Of a DNA stretch of 54,149 nucleotides, positions 53,605 through 54,149 are shown piece after piece. The first letter of the stretch is position 1, and every line of letters starts with the position of its first letter. This DNA is from Trichoplax sp. H2 (lineage: Eukaryota; Placozoa; Uniplacotomia; Trichoplacea): positions 1 to 54,149 of the forward strand of contig NOWV01000309.1 in the NCBI GenBank assembly GCA_003344405.1, written 5' to 3'. Position numbers and translations under genes: made by a program. The notes under the pieces are model-generated. The model had not been told where the DNA came from. It worked only from the letters and a program-made list of their open reading frames with translations, and searched no databases.

Positions 53605-53830
53605 AAAAATTAGCTGCAATTGCGTAAAAATGACGATTAAAGCGAAAATAAGGAATCACTGAGTTAAGTTCGGCAAAGTGACGAATATATCTGCAATTAC
53701 GTAAGTTGAGGATTAAAGTAGAAATAAACGGTAGTTGAATTAGGTTCAGTAAGATGACGAAATTAGCTGGAATTGTACGCTAAATTGACGGTTAATGCAA
53801 AAATAAGGAGTCATCAAGTTAAATTTGTCA
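53605..53830 (+). repeat. Three copies of a 77-bp subtelomeric repeat
   Basis: CTGCAAT/CTGGAAT begins at 53614, 53691 and 53767, giving units of 77 and 76 bases. Each contains AATTAGCTGCAATT, a GACGATTAAAG-like word, GAAATAAG, and a GTTAAGTTCGGCAAAGTGACG-like end with substitutions. It forms the last unique sequence before the telomere. Confidence 0.8.
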
Positions 53831-53889
53831 ATTCTGAATATACTACTAAATATTCAAATAACAAGTCAAGATGTAAATGTTCTGTAATA

Positions 53890-54149
53890 GGGTTAGGGTT
53901 AGGGTTAGGGTTAGGGTTAGGGTTAGGGTTAGGGTTAGGGTTAGGGTTAGGGTTAGGGTTAGGGTTAGGGTTAGGGTTAGGGTTAGGGTTAGGGTTAGGG
54001 TTAGGGTTAGGGTTAGGGTTAGGGTTAGGGTTAGGGTTAGGGTTAGGGTTAGGGTTAGGGTTAGGGTTAGGGTTAGGGTTAGGGTTAGGGTTAGGGTTAG
54101 GGTTAGGGTTAGGGTTAGGGTTAGGGTTAGGGTTAGGGTTAGGGTTAGG
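53890..54149 (+). repeat. Telomere, (TTAGGG)n
   Basis: About 43 perfect GGGTTA units run without interruption to the window's end. The G-rich strand points outward, as at a right chromosome end. The junction with subtelomeric sequence (..GTAATAGGGTTAGGG) is sharp, with no degenerate telomere variants before it. Confidence 0.98.

Overview
This is a chromosome end of an animal (metazoan) with an AT-rich, compact genome. The last ~260 bases are uninterrupted TTAGGG repeats, G-rich strand running to the right edge, so the right side is the telomere. TTAGGG fits most animal lineages and argues against nematodes (TTAGGC) and most arthropods (TTAGG). The genes are split into many short exons with ordinary GT-AG introns. 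I cannot name the species.

No gene is contained in a single long open frame. I found seven by reading exons through splice sites and matching them to families I know; their exon phases join, with one weak join in FAM13. From left to right: SGPL1 sphingosine-1-phosphate lyase (minus, 22 exons), PFDN1 prefoldin subunit 1 (plus, 4), an unrecognised small gene (minus, 6 predicted exons), a FAM13 RhoGAP protein (minus, 23-24), a CDKL2/3-type kinase (minus, 9), a KLHL2/3-type BTB-Kelch CUL3 adaptor (plus, 9), eIF4E (minus, 8) and STAMBP/AMSH JAMM deubiquitinase (plus, 12).

Layout: 1-2760 is repeat DNA (a 47-bp foldback array, a G-run with hairpin, a degenerate minisatellite). 2761-4875 has no convincing gene. 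4876-48174 is the gene block. 48175-54149 is a short subtelomere with a 298-bp tandem duplication, a broken retrotransposon gag relic, a 77-bp repeat and the telomere. The genes are unrelated housekeeping and signalling functions (sphingolipid breakdown, tubulin/actin chaperoning, Rho regulation, kinase, ubiquitin ligase adaptor, translation initiation, deubiquitination), so there is no operon-like logic.

The most interesting signal is regulatory. Dense clusters of a pentanucleotide in both orientations, (TACTG)n and (CAGTA)n, forming the perfect palindrome TACTGTACAGTA, lie just upstream of the start codon of the recognised genes: between SGPL1 and PFDN1, upstream of FAM13, between CDKL and KLHL, and between eIF4E and STAMBP. 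The convergent KLHL/eIF4E spacer and the 3' side of SGPL1 lack a dense cluster. One further cluster, at 14.6-15.2 kb, sits upstream of a set of minus-strand exons that I had not recognised as a gene, and it supports that gene. This looks like a lineage-specific promoter element or promoter-targeted repeat.
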